This document shows, one piece after another, positions 63,673-64,000 of a stretch of DNA of 64,000 nt. The translations under genes were made by a program, and so were the position numbers. How positions within the stretch are numbered: the first letter of the stretch is position 1; every line of letters starts with the position of its first letter. Source of the stretch: an uncultured Rhizobium sp. (GTDB lineage Bacteria; Pseudomonadota; Alphaproteobacteria; Rhizobiales; Rhizobiaceae); the NCBI GenBank assembly GCA_945952045.1, contig CAMFHE010000020.1, forward strand, positions 1 through 64,000, written 5' to 3'. The notes below the pieces were generated by a model. It was not told where the DNA came from. It was given only the letters and a program-made list of their open reading frames with translations, and searched no databases.

Positions 63673-64000
63673 ATGTATAGCGCCCTGACGAGAGACATCG
63701 AAGTACAGGTCGAACCGTACTATCTGGAGGAGCAATCCGATCCGGACGATCACCGCTATGTCTGGGCCTATCGTATCGTCATCTCAAACCATTCGGATGC
63801 GCCGGTACGCCTTCTGAACCGCTATTGGCACATTACCGACGAAAACGGCCAGGTGGACGAAGTCACCGGCCCCGGCGTCGTCGGCGAACAGCCGCGGCTG
63901 GAGCCCGGCGATACCTATGAATATTCTTCCGGATGCCCGCTTGATACGCCCTCGGGCATGATGTTCGGTCGCTACCAGATGGAAACCGACGACGGTGAAC
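63673..64000 (+). CDS. apaG: ApaG protein, cut by the window end
   Basis: First 109 codons are present. [20 protein letters not shown], then [14 protein letters not shown] and [13 protein letters not shown], plus [17 protein letters not shown] and [12 protein letters not shown] are the ApaG domain, a fibronectin-like beta-sandwich of about 130 residues. Linked in E. coli to Co2+ and Mg2+ handling; biochemical role uncertain. GTAGGGG precedes the ATG. About 20 residues are missing at the end. Confidence 0.93.
   Translation, partial: MYSALTRDIEVQVEPYYLEEQSDPDDHRYVWAYRIVISNHSDAPVRLLNRYWHITDENGQVDEVTGPGVVGEQPRLEPGDTYEYSSGCPLDTPSGMMFGRYQMETDDGE

Overview
The window is GC-rich, densely coded chromosomal DNA of an alphaproteobacterium, most likely a member of the Rhizobiaceae (Rhizobium/Neorhizobium/Agrobacterium group). 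The evidence is the murA - DUF2948 - hisD - UPF0262 - phosphatase - infA - maf - yacG housekeeping string, a PodJ-type polarity protein, an HWE-family histidine kinase, a SAM-II riboswitch in front of metZ, and many copies of a short palindromic intergenic repeat (GCATTTCC...GGAAATGC) of the kind common in Rhizobium genomes. I see no transposase, integrase, CRISPR array, rRNA operon or plasmid function. Three tRNA genes (Phe-GAA, Thr-GGT, Gly-CCC) are present.

Layout. 0.3-6.4 kb: D-aminoacylase, a small ion channel with a zinc ribbon, a PilZ-like protein, an Rrf2 regulator facing an AhpD-like peroxidase gene with matching palindromic operators, and a TadG/vWA protein; then about 0.7 kb without a convincing gene beside tRNA-Phe. 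6.7-12.6 kb: the minus-strand murA...yacG housekeeping cluster. 12.8-15.4 kb: tRNA-Thr, an alpha/beta hydrolase, a small secreted protein and an M19 dipeptidase. 15.5-24.7 kb: surface-polysaccharide region with three related glycosyltransferase-like genes and a tightly overlapping rfbF-rfbG-rfbC-C-methyltransferase cassette, which should make a CDP-linked branched 6-deoxyhexose, plus galE. 24.9-33.8 kb: aminotransferase, mscL, a transporter-like hybrid histidine kinase, an HWE kinase and a DEAD-box helicase. 34-39.3 kb: a beta-oxidation operon (acyl-CoA dehydrogenase, thiolase, FadB-type protein). 39.7-43.5 kb: podJ. 43.8-48.8 kb: TSUP transporter with a TIGR02186 protein, then the Lhr-type helicase/PdeM DNA-repair pair. 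48.9-58.8 kb: mostly small accessory genes (YitT, TPR-methyltransferase, CAP lipoprotein, MATE pump, pyrD, LuxR response regulator, S24-type repressor, nuclease-like protein, TerB, periplasmic binding protein). 58.9-64 kb: a glycosyltransferase with an MshEN-like N-terminus, tRNA-Gly, a double-domain Dcd, SAM-II-controlled metZ, and apaG cut by the window end.

Most notable signals. (1) A palindrome AAGGATA-N5-TATCCTT in front of both the Rrf2 gene and the ahpD-like gene, duplicated at the latter, which defines a probable local regulon. (2) A dispersed palindromic repeat whose outer end supplies the stop codon of several genes and whose arms covary between copies. (3) A complete SAM-II riboswitch with a well-placed promoter and an intrinsic terminator. 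(4) A GFGD-filter ion channel with a C-terminal zinc ribbon, and a possible c-di-GMP-controlled glycosyltransferase. Very long ORFs opposite real genes are shadows caused by high GC content. Functions are assigned from recognised motifs and family knowledge; no database search was run.
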